DNA of 64,000 nt from Albidovulum aestuarii (GTDB lineage: Bacteria > Pseudomonadota > Alphaproteobacteria > Rhodobacterales > Rhodobacteraceae). How positions within the stretch are numbered: position 1 is the stretch's first letter; each line of letters opens with the position of its first letter. Made by a program: the position numbers and the translations under genes. The stretch lies in the NCBI RefSeq assembly GCF_029961185.1, contig NZ_JASBQQ010000004.1, positions 248,001 to 312,000 on the forward strand, given 5' to 3'. Positions 35,308 to 44,433 of this stretch are shown here, one piece after another. The notes under the pieces were generated by a model. The model ran no database searches. It saw only the letters and a program-made list of their open reading frames with translations, and was not told the origin of the DNA.

Positions 35308-36093
35308 TCAGCCGCCTTTTCTGTTGGCCAGGGACCGGGCGATTCCGGCCCCGATGAGTGGCAGCCCGACGGTCATCACGATCATCACCGTGCCGAGCGC
35401 GTTGATCTCGGGCGAGATTGAGTTCCTGAGCATCGAGAAAATCTGCGTCGGCACCGTCTCCACCCCGCCGGGTTTCCAGAAGAGCGTGCCGGTGATGTCG
35501 TCGAAGCTGATGGTGAAGGCGAAAAGCGCGCCCGCCGCGACCGCCGGGGTCAGGAGCGGCAGCGTCACCGCGAAGAAGGTCTGGCGCGGCGTGGCGCCGA
35601 GGCTCAGCGCCGCCTCCTCGACATCGCGGCGGATCGAGACGAGCCGCGCCTGTACGACGAGGATGACGAAGGGCAGGGTGAAGATCACGTGCCCCATGAG
35701 GAGGAGCCCGAAGCTCTTGTTGATGTTGAGCGCGTTGAGAAAGAGGAGAAGCGCGACGGCGAGCACCACCTCGGGCACCAGGATTGGCGCGATCAGAAGC
35801 GTGGTGATCATTTCGCGCCCCGGCACGCTGTAGCGCACGAGCGCCAGCGCCGCGAGGACGCCGAGCGTGGTGGAGACGAGCGCCGTCATCAGCCCGAGCG
35901 CGATCGAGGTCTTGAAGGCGCGCACGATCGCCTCGTTCTGCCACAGCGTCTCGAACCAGCGGAAGGAAAAGCCGGTCATCGGGAAGCTGCCGAACTGGCT
36001 CGCGTTGAACGAGAGGAGCACGACCACCGCGACGGGCAGAAACATGAAGAGGTAGACGAGGACCGTATAGGCCCGGATCAGCGCCCAGCCCAT
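35308..36093 (-). CDS. Polyamine-type ABC transporter permease (PotC-like)
   Basis: A 261-residue inner-membrane permease of about six helices, starting MGWALIRAYTVLVYLFMFLP. The cytoplasmic EAA loop is DVEEAALSLGATPRQTFFAV. ATG 36093 overlaps the potB-like stop (ATGA); long upstream readings are in the wrong phase of that gene. It pairs with the potB-like product. Confidence 0.92.
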   Translation of the reverse strand: MGWALIRAYTVLVYLFMFLPVAVVVLLSFNASQFGSFPMTGFSFRWFETLWQNEAIVRAFKTSIALGLMTALVSTTLGVLAALALVRYSVPGREMITTLLIAPILVPEVVLAVALLLFLNALNINKSFGLLLMGHVIFTLPFVILVVQARLVSIRRDVEEAALSLGATPRQTFFAVTLPLLTPAVAAGALFAFTISFDDITGTLFWKPGGVETVPTQIFSMLRNSISPEINALGTVMIVMTVGLPLIGAGIARSLANRKGG

Positions 36094-36959
36094 CAGCCCA
36101 GCCCCTTCGCAAGCTGCGCCATGCCGAGATAGCGGTTGTAGATGAGGACAAGCGCGCCGAGCACGGCGAGCAGCGCAAGCGAGAGCGCCGAGCCGAGCGG
36201 CCAGTTGAGCTGGCGGATGATCGCCTCGAAGACGAGATTGGCGAACATCGCGTCGCGCGGGCCGCCGAGGATCACCGGGGTGATGTAGGTGCCGGCGCCG
36301 AGGACGAAGCAGAGTAGCCCGCCGGCGGCGAGGCCCGGGAGCGACAGCGGCAGCGTGACCTGAATAAAGCTCTGCCACCGCGTCGCGCCGAGCGAATTGG
36401 CAGCGTCTTCCAGGTTCGTGTCGATGCCTTCGAGGCTGACATAGATGTTAAGCACCATGAAGGGCAGGAGGAAATGCACGAGGCCGAGGATCACCGTCAC
36501 CTCGTTGTAGAGCATCTGGATGGGTTCGGAGATGATGCCGAGCGCGAGCAGGGCCGAGTTCAAGGCCCCCGAGATGCCGAGAATGTTGATCCAGCTCATC
36601 GTGCGGATGATGTAGCTGATCCAGAAGGGTAGCATCAGCAAGACAAGTAGGATCAGCTTGTTGCCGCGCGACCGGGCTATGAAATACGCGGCCGGATAAC
36701 CCATGACCGCGCAGACAGCTGTGGTGATTGCTGCAATTTTCAACGTGTTCAACAGGATGTCGCGGTAGAACCGGTCCGTCAGCACCTTCTGCCAATTGTC
36801 GACGTAAAAGCCCGGTGTGTCCGCACCGGCAGCGCTTCTAAGCCAGAAAGAATAGACCACGATGAAGAGGAGCGGCACGATAAGAAGCAGGGTGACGGCC
36901 GTCAGTGCGGGGGACAGAAGTATCCACGGTTGCCGTTTTTCCCGCGACTCAATGGTCAT
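36093..36959 (-). CDS. Polyamine-type ABC transporter permease (PotB-like)
   Basis: A 288-residue permease, first gene of the minus-strand operon that runs to 29196. The first helix is at ILLSPALTAVTLLLIVPLLF, and the EAA loop is DTNLEDAANSLGATRWQSFI. ATG 36959 was chosen for its AAGG site nine bases upstream and because earlier codons encode nothing conserved. It is divergent from the LysR gene at 37058, which likely controls the operon. Confidence 0.9.
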   Translation of the reverse strand: MTIESREKRQPWILLSPALTAVTLLLIVPLLFIVVYSFWLRSAAGADTPGFYVDNWQKVLTDRFYRDILLNTLKIAAITTAVCAVMGYPAAYFIARSRGNKLILLVLLMLPFWISYIIRTMSWINILGISGALNSALLALGIISEPIQMLYNEVTVILGLVHFLLPFMVLNIYVSLEGIDTNLEDAANSLGATRWQSFIQVTLPLSLPGLAAGGLLCFVLGAGTYITPVILGGPRDAMFANLVFEAIIRQLNWPLGSALSLALLAVLGALVLIYNRYLGMAQLAKGLG

Positions 36960-37057
36960 CGAAACCAGCCTTCCCCATGCCGTTTGCGAGGCACAGTGAG
37001 GGGTTACACAGCCATAAATCAAATAGATAATTGAAATTCTAAATATTGATGTAATCT
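36960..37057. promoter_or_regulatory. Divergent control region between the Pot/BKACE operon and LysR gene
   Basis: A 98-base region with an AT-rich LysR-proximal half. At 37025-37040 AGA and AATT blocks face AATT and CT blocks to form an imperfect dyad, a possible LysR site. Binding is inferred from layout only. Confidence 0.4.
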
Positions 37058-38023
37058 ATGGATATGACCCGACTCACTCCTGCTGAACGTCTCGCGCGCG
37101 ACCTTGACTGGAATCTCCTGCGCACCTTTCTCGTTCTCGCCCAATCCCGTTCCGTCACCGATGCGGCAGAGCGCCTGGGGCTAAAGCAGCCCACGGTCTC
37201 CAGCGCGCTGAAGCGGCTGGAAGACCGGTTGGGCAAGCGGCTGTTTTACCGTAGCCCCGGCAGATTCGAACTGACGGCCGCGGGCCGGCTCCTGCAAACA
37301 GAGGCGACTGACATCCATGGCGCCATTATCCGGCTTGGCACGGTCATGCGCGATGTCGACGACGAGGTGCGCGGACATGTTTCGATCGCGATGGCCAGCC
37401 ATGTGATCTGCCCGCTCTTTGACAATGCTCTGACCGAATTTCATACCGCACATCCCGCCGCCACTCTCTCAATCGACGCGATGGCGAGCCGCGAGGCTTT
37501 AGAGGCCGTCACGTCGCGTCGCGCCTCCTTCGCCGTTTGTCTTGTCAACGACCACAAGCCGGGGCTGGAATACCGTCGGCTCTTTCGCGAATTCTTTGGT
37601 CTCTTCTGCGGCCCGACACATCCGCTTTTCGGCCGCACCGGGCTTGCGACGGCTGATCTGGCGGGTCATTCATCGGTCAGTTTCGTGACGGACCAGATGA
37701 ACGACGCGCTGCGCGCCGTCACGATGATGCGCAGCGAGGCGCGGCTTGACGACCGCATCGTCGGCACCTCGGCCAACCTTGAGGAAGTCCGTCGCATGAT
37801 CGTCGCCGGGCTGGGCATCGGCCCGTTGCCAATTCATGTTGTGCGGGAGGATGTCGAGATGGGGCGGCTGTGGCGGTTACCGCCATACGACTCACCACCT
37901 GCGATCGACGTTCACGTCATCTGGAATCCCCGAACCCGCGCAAACCGTGCAGAACAGGCCGTACTGACGGGTCTCCTTGACAGTATTGAAGCAACGCCGA
38001 TGGCCGAGCGGATCTACATGTAG
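37058..38023 (+). CDS. LysR-family transcriptional regulator
   Basis: A 321-residue LysR protein. The HTH is LAQSRSVTDAAERLGLKQPT then VSSALKRLEDRLGKRLFYRS, and the effector domain starts near residue 100 (HVSIAMASHVICPLFDNALT). It is divergent from the Pot/BKACE operon and also lies 244 bases before the second Pot-type importer, so it could control both sides. ATG 37058 may be preceded by alternative starts; the N-terminal 20 residues before the HTH are variable in the family. Confidence 0.9.
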   Translation: MDMTRLTPAERLARDLDWNLLRTFLVLAQSRSVTDAAERLGLKQPTVSSALKRLEDRLGKRLFYRSPGRFELTAAGRLLQTEATDIHGAIIRLGTVMRDVDDEVRGHVSIAMASHVICPLFDNALTEFHTAHPAATLSIDAMASREALEAVTSRRASFAVCLVNDHKPGLEYRRLFREFFGLFCGPTHPLFGRTGLATADLAGHSSVSFVTDQMNDALRAVTMMRSEARLDDRIVGTSANLEEVRRMIVAGLGIGPLPIHVVREDVEMGRLWRLPPYDSPPAIDVHVIWNPRTRANRAEQAVLTGLLDSIEATPMAERIYM

Positions 38024-38267
38024 AATTGTCGCACCTGCGAACAGTGGCAAATGTAGTCGGCACCGGCGAAATAATGCGCGGCATGTCCCTGAGCCATGTT
38101 AAGAGATCACTGACTGGTAGGTGCCCTACTAGTGTCGGCATTGGCGATGACTCCAAGCCACTGGCAGTGCAGATGTCCGGCCACCGGATGTCAGCTATAA
38201 ACCCCCTTCTCGAAACAAAAAACCCGTGTCATGATCGCGCATTCATCCCCTTTACAGAGGCATCAGA
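38024..38267 (+). promoter_or_regulatory. Promoter region of the second Pot-type operon with dyad
   Basis: At 38113-38133 arms ACTGGTAG and CTACTAGT pair with one mismatch around GTGCC, a candidate operator. A second short dyad TCCGG/CCGGA is at 38176-38188. The gap precedes the binding-protein gene and should hold the promoter for the 38268-42203 genes. Confidence 0.4.
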
Positions 38268-39392
38268 ATGCAACGCGTCAAGTTCATCGACCGGATGGCG
38301 CAAGGCAAGCTTTCGCGCCGTGAAATGCTGCAATCCGCGGGCGCTTTTGGCGTCGGATTAATGGCTCTTCCCCGTGTGGCACGTGCACAGGGCGGGCCGC
38401 TCACCTGCCTCGAATGGGGGGGCTATGACGCCGAGGAATATGTTGGCTCCTACGTGTCAAAACACGGGGCGCTGCCCGACTTCTCGATCTTCTCCGGCGA
38501 GGAGGAAGCGCTGGCGAAAGTCCGCGCCGGTTTCGCGGCGGATGTCATGCATCCCTGCAACTACTCGGTCAGCCGCTTCGTGAATGCGGGCCTCGTGACC
38601 GAGATCGACACGTCGAAGCTATCGAACTGGGCCGATGTCTTCCCCACCCTGCAAACCGCCGAGGGCGTGATGCTCGACGGAAAGGTCGTCATGGCCCCGG
38701 CCGACTGGGGCAATTCCTCGATCGCTTACCGCTCCGACCTCATCGATCCGGCCTTTGCCGAAGACCCGTCCTGGGCCATCTTCTACGACGAGGCCTATGC
38801 CGGAAAGGTCTCCATGCTCGACAATGAGCTGGTTATCCAGATCGGCGCCATGGTCGGCGGCATGCCCTATGAGGAAGCGTACAACCTGACGGGGGATGCG
38901 CTGGCCGCCGCCGCGAAGGACTGGGGCGCGAAGGGCGTCAATGTCTCGCGCTTCCTCTGGACAGATGCGTCGGAAGTGCAGCAGGCCATGGCGTCGGGCG
39001 AGATCATCGCGGCATATGCCTGGAACGACCTTGTGAAGAACCTCAAGGCCGAGGGCATTCCGGTGGAATACGCGTCGCCGAAGGAGGGCATGTTCACCTG
39101 GTTCTGCGGGCTGACGCTTCTGAATTCCGGCAAGGCCGATCCGGCGCTCGCCTATGATTTCATCGACGCCTGGCTGAGTCCGGAAACCGGCAAGTACCTG
39201 ATCGAGTCCTCCGGCTACGGCCACGCCAACCAGAAGAGCTTCGAGATTGCCGATCCGGCGGAGGTCGCGGCGATGGGGATCTCCGACCCTGTTGCGATGA
39301 TGGCTTCGGCCAAGCTTTTCCTGACGCCGACGGACGAGGTGCAGGTCGAACAAAACCGGGTCTGGGGCGATACCAAGGCATTGAAGATGTAA
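38268..39392 (+). CDS. Polyamine-type ABC transporter substrate-binding protein, Tat-exported
   Basis: A 374-residue binding protein of the SBP_bac_8/PotD class. The signal is twin-arginine (KLSRREMLQSAGAFGVGLMA, cleavage near ARAQGG). The mature start is PLTCLEWGGYDAEEYVGSYV. It differs strongly from the binding protein at 34125, so the two Pot-type systems probably take different ligands. AGAGG precedes ATG 38268. First gene of a five-part run with two permeases, an ATPase and then the TMADH-like enzyme. Confidence 0.9.
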   Translation: MQRVKFIDRMAQGKLSRREMLQSAGAFGVGLMALPRVARAQGGPLTCLEWGGYDAEEYVGSYVSKHGALPDFSIFSGEEEALAKVRAGFAADVMHPCNYSVSRFVNAGLVTEIDTSKLSNWADVFPTLQTAEGVMLDGKVVMAPADWGNSSIAYRSDLIDPAFAEDPSWAIFYDEAYAGKVSMLDNELVIQIGAMVGGMPYEEAYNLTGDALAAAAKDWGAKGVNVSRFLWTDASEVQQAMASGEIIAAYAWNDLVKNLKAEGIPVEYASPKEGMFTWFCGLTLLNSGKADPALAYDFIDAWLSPETGKYLIESSGYGHANQKSFEIADPAEVAAMGISDPVAMMASAKLFLTPTDEVQVEQNRVWGDTKALKM

Positions 39393-39403
39393 CGCACCAC
39401 GCG

Positions 39404-40312
39404 ATGTCGGCAGGGTCCGCACGTACCGGGTTGTCGCTGCTGTCACCGGCCTTTCTGGTGATGGCGGCGACACTTCTTGCGCCTGTCGTGGCGCTGGTTG
39501 TCATGTCGTTCTGGACCCAGTCGGGTTTCGAGATCGACCGCACATTCACGCTTGATAACTACGCAAGATTGGGTGAGCCGGGCGAGGGCGTTGTCTGGTA
39601 TGGCATACGCTTTCCCTTTGCCTATCCGGTGCCTGCCGTCTTGATGGTCAAATCGCTGGCGATGTCGCTGATGGCCACGATCTGTGTCATCGGCGTGGCG
39701 TGGCCGATGGCCTATTTCCTTGCCTTCCGCGTCACCCGCTATAAGGCGATGTGGATCATCCTCCTGACGATCCCGTTCTGGACAAGCTACCTTCTGCGCG
39801 TCTTTTCCTGGAAGATCGTCCTTGGCTTCAATGGCGCGATCAATTCCGGGCTTCAATGGCTGGGGCTGATCAGGGAGCCATTGGAGTTCCTGCTTTACAA
39901 CCCCATCGCCGTGATGATCACGCTGGCCCATAGCTGGATCGCGTTTTCCGTCCTTCCGATCTACGTAAGCCTCGAAAAAATCGACCGGTCACTTCTGGAG
40001 GCGGCCTCGGACCTTGGCGACAGCAAATGGGCGCGGTTCCGGCGGATTACGCTGCCCCTGTCGATGCCGGGCACCATCGCGGCGACGCTTCTCATCTTCA
40101 TCCCGACCGTCGGGGACTATGTGACACCGACGCTTGTCGGCGGGCCGGGGGGCACGATGGTCGGCAGCCTTGTCCAGCAGTTGTTTCTCAAGCAGAACGA
40201 TGCGCCGATGGGGGCCGCCATTTCCATCGTGATGATGCTGATCATCGCGGCGCTGGTCGGGCTCTTTCTCTGGGCCATCGGCTATGGCCGGATGCGGAAG
40301 AGGATCGGATGA
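39404..40312 (+). CDS. Polyamine-type ABC transporter permease (PotB-like)
   Basis: A 302-residue permease. The first helix is at FLVMAATLLAPVVALVVMSF, then a long periplasmic loop and SLAMSLMATICVIGVAWPMA; the EAA loop is RSLLEAASDLGDSKWARFRR. It starts 11 bases after the binding-protein gene and its stop overlaps the next start (ATGA). It belongs with the genes on either side as one importer. Confidence 0.91.
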   Translation: MSAGSARTGLSLLSPAFLVMAATLLAPVVALVVMSFWTQSGFEIDRTFTLDNYARLGEPGEGVVWYGIRFPFAYPVPAVLMVKSLAMSLMATICVIGVAWPMAYFLAFRVTRYKAMWIILLTIPFWTSYLLRVFSWKIVLGFNGAINSGLQWLGLIREPLEFLLYNPIAVMITLAHSWIAFSVLPIYVSLEKIDRSLLEAASDLGDSKWARFRRITLPLSMPGTIAATLLIFIPTVGDYVTPTLVGGPGGTMVGSLVQQLFLKQNDAPMGAAISIVMMLIIAALVGLFLWAIGYGRMRKRIG

Positions 40313-41112
40313 CCAAGCGCTTCGACCTTCTTTTCGTTTACGCGGTGTTTTTTGTCCTGTTTCTCTATGGGCCGATGCTGCTGATGCCGCTGTTTTCGCT
40401 CAACGACGGTAATTTCGCGACCTTCCCGCTCAAGGGGTTCACTCTGCGCCATTATGGCGAAATGGCTGCGAACACCTCGATGATGACAGCCCTCAAAAAC
40501 TCGCTGATCGTTGGGATATGCGTGTCCATCACGTCCACCGCCCTGGCATTACCCGCGGCACTTGCGCTGACGCGTTACCGGGTGCCGGGCGGGGGCGCGA
40601 TCCTGTCGTTCATGATGCTGCCGCTTGTGGTGCCTTCCATCGTCCTTGCGGTCGGTCTTCTGGTGGTCATCCTGCGCATCCTCGGCTTGCCCCTGTCTCT
40701 CTGGACCGTGGCGGCGGGGCACCTGATGCTCTGTATTCCCTTCGGGATGACTGTCCTCATGTCCCGCCTCGAAGGCTTCGACAAGAGTCTTGAGGAAGCC
40801 TCCCGCGATCTCGGCGCGGGTGGGTGGAGCACGTTTCGGCGGGTGACGCTGCCCCTGGCCGCGCCGGGGGTAATCTCAAGCCTGCTCTTGTGCTTCATCA
40901 TCTCCTTTGATGAGTTTGTCATCTCGTTCTTCCTGACCGGCACGGACAGCACTCTGCCGGTCTTTCTCTTCTCGCAGCTTCGCTTCCCGAACAAGCTGCC
41001 GGGGACGCTGGCGCTCGGCTCGCTCATTCTCGTGGGTTCGGCGGTGCTGGTGATCCTGGCCGAGATCGTGCGTAAACGCGGCGTCGCTTCCGACAACCCC
41101 GGAGACCTTTGA
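40309..41112 (+). CDS. Polyamine-type ABC transporter permease (PotC-like)
   Basis: A 267-residue permease with about six helices. It starts MTKRFDLLFVYAVFFVLFLY at ATG 40309, overlapping the previous stop. The EAA loop is KSLEEASRDLGAGGWSTFRR. Its stop overlaps the ATPase start, so all subunits are coupled. Confidence 0.92.
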   Translation: MTKRFDLLFVYAVFFVLFLYGPMLLMPLFSLNDGNFATFPLKGFTLRHYGEMAANTSMMTALKNSLIVGICVSITSTALALPAALALTRYRVPGGGAILSFMMLPLVVPSIVLAVGLLVVILRILGLPLSLWTVAAGHLMLCIPFGMTVLMSRLEGFDKSLEEASRDLGAGGWSTFRRVTLPLAAPGVISSLLLCFIISFDEFVISFFLTGTDSTLPVFLFSQLRFPNKLPGTLALGSLILVGSAVLVILAEIVRKRGVASDNPGDL

Positions 41113-42203
41113 TGGACGATCCGATCATCCGCCTTCAGGGCATCGCCAAGCAGTTCGGCACCTTCGTTGCGCTCAGGGACATCAGCTTTGACATCGGGCG
41201 TGGCGAGTTCTTTTCGCTGCTCGGCGCATCGGGCTGCGGCAAGACAACGCTTCTTCGCATTCTTGCCGGGATCGAGCAGCCCTCAAAAGGGGATCTGACA
41301 ATCGATGGCAAGTCGATGGCGGGCGTTCCCGCGAACCGGCGACCGACCAACATGGTCTTCCAGAGTTACGCGATCTTTCCGCATCTGACGGTGCGGGAAA
41401 ACATCGGCTACGGACTTGTTTACCAGAATCTCTCAAAGGCAGAGGCGGCGGCGCGGACAGAAGAAGCGATCGAACTGGTGAAACTCACCGGCCTCAGCGA
41501 CCGGAGCGCCCATCAACTTTCGGGCGGGCAAAGGCAAAGGGTGGCTTTGGCCCGGGCGCTGGTGTGCCGCCCAAAGGTCCTGCTGCTCGATGAGCCGCTT
41601 TCCGCGCTCGACAAGAAGCTCAGGGAAGAGATGCAGCAGGAATTGCGGTCGCTTCAACGCACGGTCGGGATCACTTTTGTCTTCGTGACCCACGATCAGG
41701 AAGAGGCACTGACGCTTTCGGACCGCATCGCCGTCATGTCCGGTGGCAAGGTGCTTCAGATCGACACGCCGCAAGGTCTGTACGAACGGCCGAATTGTCT
41801 GGAAGTCGCCGGCTTTGTGGGCACCATGAACCTGTTTCCGGCGACAGTTTCCGGGGCGGACGGAAGCTGTGCGGTTGCGAATGGCACGTCCATCGGTGAG
41901 CTTCGCGGCCGTTTGAATGACCGACCCGTTACGGCGGGCGACGCGATCTACATGGCAGTCCGGCCCGAGAAGATCGCGATTGATGCCGCTCCCCACAAGG
42001 CCGGTCCCAACTGCGCGGCCGGGCGAATTGCCTCGGTCTCCTATCTTGGCGACCGGAGTCATTACCTTGTCGATGTCGCAGGACTTGAGGAGCCTGTGGC
42101 GGTTTACCGGACCAACCTTGCACGGCAAGGTCTTCCTGAAACCGCCGGAACCGAGGTGACCCTCAGCTGGGACGAAACCAGCGCAATGGTTCTGCCCAGA
42201 TAA
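41112..42203 (+). CDS. Polyamine-type ABC transporter ATP-binding protein (PotA-like)
   Basis: A 363-residue ATPase. Walker A is GASGCGKTTLLRILAG, the signature LSGGQRQRVALARAL, Walker B VLLLDEPLSALD, and a C-terminal TOBE domain is present. ATG 41112 is preceded by GGAG; the codon before it is TTG and part of the potC-like stop region. Next on the strand, after 160 bases, is the TMADH-like enzyme, so the imported amine may be its substrate. Confidence 0.91.
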   Translation: MDDPIIRLQGIAKQFGTFVALRDISFDIGRGEFFSLLGASGCGKTTLLRILAGIEQPSKGDLTIDGKSMAGVPANRRPTNMVFQSYAIFPHLTVRENIGYGLVYQNLSKAEAAARTEEAIELVKLTGLSDRSAHQLSGGQRQRVALARALVCRPKVLLLDEPLSALDKKLREEMQQELRSLQRTVGITFVFVTHDQEEALTLSDRIAVMSGGKVLQIDTPQGLYERPNCLEVAGFVGTMNLFPATVSGADGSCAVANGTSIGELRGRLNDRPVTAGDAIYMAVRPEKIAIDAAPHKAGPNCAAGRIASVSYLGDRSHYLVDVAGLEEPVAVYRTNLARQGLPETAGTEVTLSWDETSAMVLPR

Positions 42204-42363
42204 AGTCAGGCCCATCGGATTTCTGACCGCCACACACGCGCCACCTGCGCCATTCTGGTGCGGGCGGTTTCGTGGCAGGTCATGATTGATTGCTGGTTCA
42301 ACAATCCGGCTTGACAGACTCACTGAACGCCACAACTATACGGTAGTTCAACAGAGAATCCCA

Positions 42364-44433
42364 ATGACCAGTTCGCCGCGCTTCGACGTCCTGTTCGACC
42401 CTGTCCGGATCGGTCCGAAGACCGCGAAGAACCGGTTTTTTCAGGTGCCTCACGCTTCGGGCATGACGAACGCGAACCCGCATGTCCGCGCCGCGTTTCG
42501 TGGCATGAAGGCGGAAGGCGGTTGGGGGGTGGTTTCGACCGGTGCTTGTTCGGTCCATCCATCCTCGGACGACACACCGTTCCCCTTCGCCTCGCTCTGG
42601 GACGAGGCGGACCTGAGGTCGCACCGGGTGATGACGGATGCAGTCCACGCTCATGGTGCGCTGGCGGCGGTGGAGCTTTGGCATGGCGGTGCAGCGGCTG
42701 TGAACCGGACCTCGCGCCACGCGCCCCTGTCGCCCTCGGGTGTGCCCTGGATGGCAACACATGTCGGCTTCATGTCCTCGGCCCGGCCGAAGGTGATGGA
42801 TGCGGGCGACATCCGCGACCTGATCCGCTGGCATGCCGAGGCGGCCGTCAGGGCGGAGCGCGCAGGCTTTGACATTCTCTACGTCTATGCCGGGATGGGC
42901 TATCTGCCGTACCAATTCCTGCTGTCCGACTACAATCACCGCTCCGACGCCTATGGAGGCTCGGTCCGCAATCGCGTCCGTCTGACCGAGGAACTGATCG
43001 ATGCGGTGCGCGAGGCGACCGGCGGGCGCTGCGCCGTCGCCTTGCGGATTTCGTTGCAGGAGCTGCGGGCGCGGGCCTCCGATACCGCGCCGTCAGAGGC
43101 CCACGAGGTGATATCGCATCTGAAGGATGCCCCCGATCTCTTCGACGTCAAGATGGATTATTCGGCCACCGACTGCGCGCCCTCGCGATTTACGGCTGAG
43201 GGCAGCCACGAGCCGGTGGTGGATTTCGTCAAGACGCTGACCGACAAGCCGGTGGTCGGCGTCGGACGCTTCACATCGCCCGACACCATGGTGTCGATGG
43301 TCCGGCGCGGCGTGCTCGACCTCATCGGCGGCGCGCGGCCCTCGATCGCCGATCCGTTCCTGCCAAAGAAGATCGCCGAGGGGCGGGAAGACGACATCCG
43401 CGAATGTATCGGCTGCAACATGTGCATCGCATCATGGCATGACGGCGTCTGGGTCCGCTGTACGCAGAACCCCACGGCGGGCGAGGAATGGCGGCGCGGC
43501 TGGCATCCCGAGATCGTGCGGAAGGACCGCGATGGCTCCGTCCTGATCGTCGGTGGAGGGCCTGCGGGTCTGGAGGCGGCGCTGACGCTCGGGCGCCGCG
43601 GGTTCTCTGTGACGCTGGCAGAGTCGCAGCGCGACTTTGGCGGCAGGCTTCTATGGGAAACGCGGCTGCCGGGGCTAAGGGAATGGTTCAGGGTCGCCGA
43701 CTATCGCCTCGGCCAACTACTAAAAATGTCCAACGTCTCGCTTCACGCCGAAAGCCGCATGGAGGCGGGCGATGTCCGTGATTTTGGCGCAGACCATGTG
43801 ATCATCGCAACCGGCGCGCGTTGGACGAGAAACCTTTGCGGCGCGAACGAGATTCCCTCGGGCCCGCTTGACGCCCCACGTGTCTACACGCCCGACGACA
43901 TCGCGGCGGGCGCGACGATCGAGGGGCCGGTCGCGGTCTTCGATTTTGACAATTACTACATGGGTTCGGCCATCGCTGAGCATCTGGCCGCGCAGGGACT
44001 TTCCACGACCTACATCACCAGTGCCGGCAGTGCGCAGTCCTGGGGGGTGATGACCAACGAACAACCTCTGGTACACAAGGCATTCCTGAAGGCCGGGATC
44101 GCCTACCGGACACTGGAGGTGGTCGAAGGTTTCGATGGCGAAACCCTCCGCCTGTCGCAGGTCTTTTCGGGTGAGGCGCGGCAGGTCAAGGCCCGCTCGC
44201 TTGTGATTGTCGGTCAGCGCGCGGGCGGGTCTGCGCTTTATGAGACACTGAAAGCCGCTGGCCAGCCATCCGTGACCCTGACCGGCGACGCCAATGCGCC
44301 CGGCGCAATCGCCCATGCGGTCTACCAGGCGCACCGGTTAGCGCGCGAACTCGGGGTCTCCGCACAGGAAGTCCTCCGCGATGCACCATTCGCGATGCGT
44401 GACCTTCTGCGCTACGGGGAGGCGGCCCAGTGA
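42364..44433 (+). CDS. TMADH-like iron-sulfur flavoprotein (old-yellow-enzyme family amine demethylase)
   Basis: A 689-residue protein collinear with trimethylamine dehydrogenase: FMN TIM barrel (residues 1 to about 340), a 4Fe-4S site with Cys 348, 351, 354 and 366 (CX2CX2CX11C), then an FAD/NAD-type domain (DGSVLIVGGGPAGLEAAL). TMADH of strain W3A1 links FMN to Cys30; here the matching residue is Ala31 (QVPHASGM), so FMN is not covalently bound that way. By eye, two of three TMADH substrate-pocket aromatics are missing (Tyr60 and Trp264) and one Trp is kept (residue 358). Expected role: oxidative N-demethylation of another methylated amine, for instance N-methylproline or a betaine product. 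Confidence 0.88.
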   Translation: MTSSPRFDVLFDPVRIGPKTAKNRFFQVPHASGMTNANPHVRAAFRGMKAEGGWGVVSTGACSVHPSSDDTPFPFASLWDEADLRSHRVMTDAVHAHGALAAVELWHGGAAAVNRTSRHAPLSPSGVPWMATHVGFMSSARPKVMDAGDIRDLIRWHAEAAVRAERAGFDILYVYAGMGYLPYQFLLSDYNHRSDAYGGSVRNRVRLTEELIDAVREATGGRCAVALRISLQELRARASDTAPSEAHEVISHLKDAPDLFDVKMDYSATDCAPSRFTAEGSHEPVVDFVKTLTDKPVVGVGRFTSPDTMVSMVRRGVLDLIGGARPSIADPFLPKKIAEGREDDIRECIGCNMCIASWHDGVWVRCTQNPTAGEEWRRGWHPEIVRKDRDGSVLIVGGGPAGLEAALTLGRRGFSVTLAESQRDFGGRLLWETRLPGLREWFRVADYRLGQLLKMSNVSLHAESRMEAGDVRDFGADHVIIATGARWTRNLCGANEIPSGPLDAPRVYTPDDIAAGATIEGPVAVFDFDNYYMGSAIAEHLAAQGLSTTYITSAGSAQSWGVMTNEQPLVHKAFLKAGIAYRTLEVVEGFDGETLRLSQVFSGEARQVKARSLVIVGQRAGGSALYETLKAAGQPSVTLTGDANAPGAIAHAVYQAHRLARELGVSAQEVLRDAPFAMRDLLRYGEAAQ

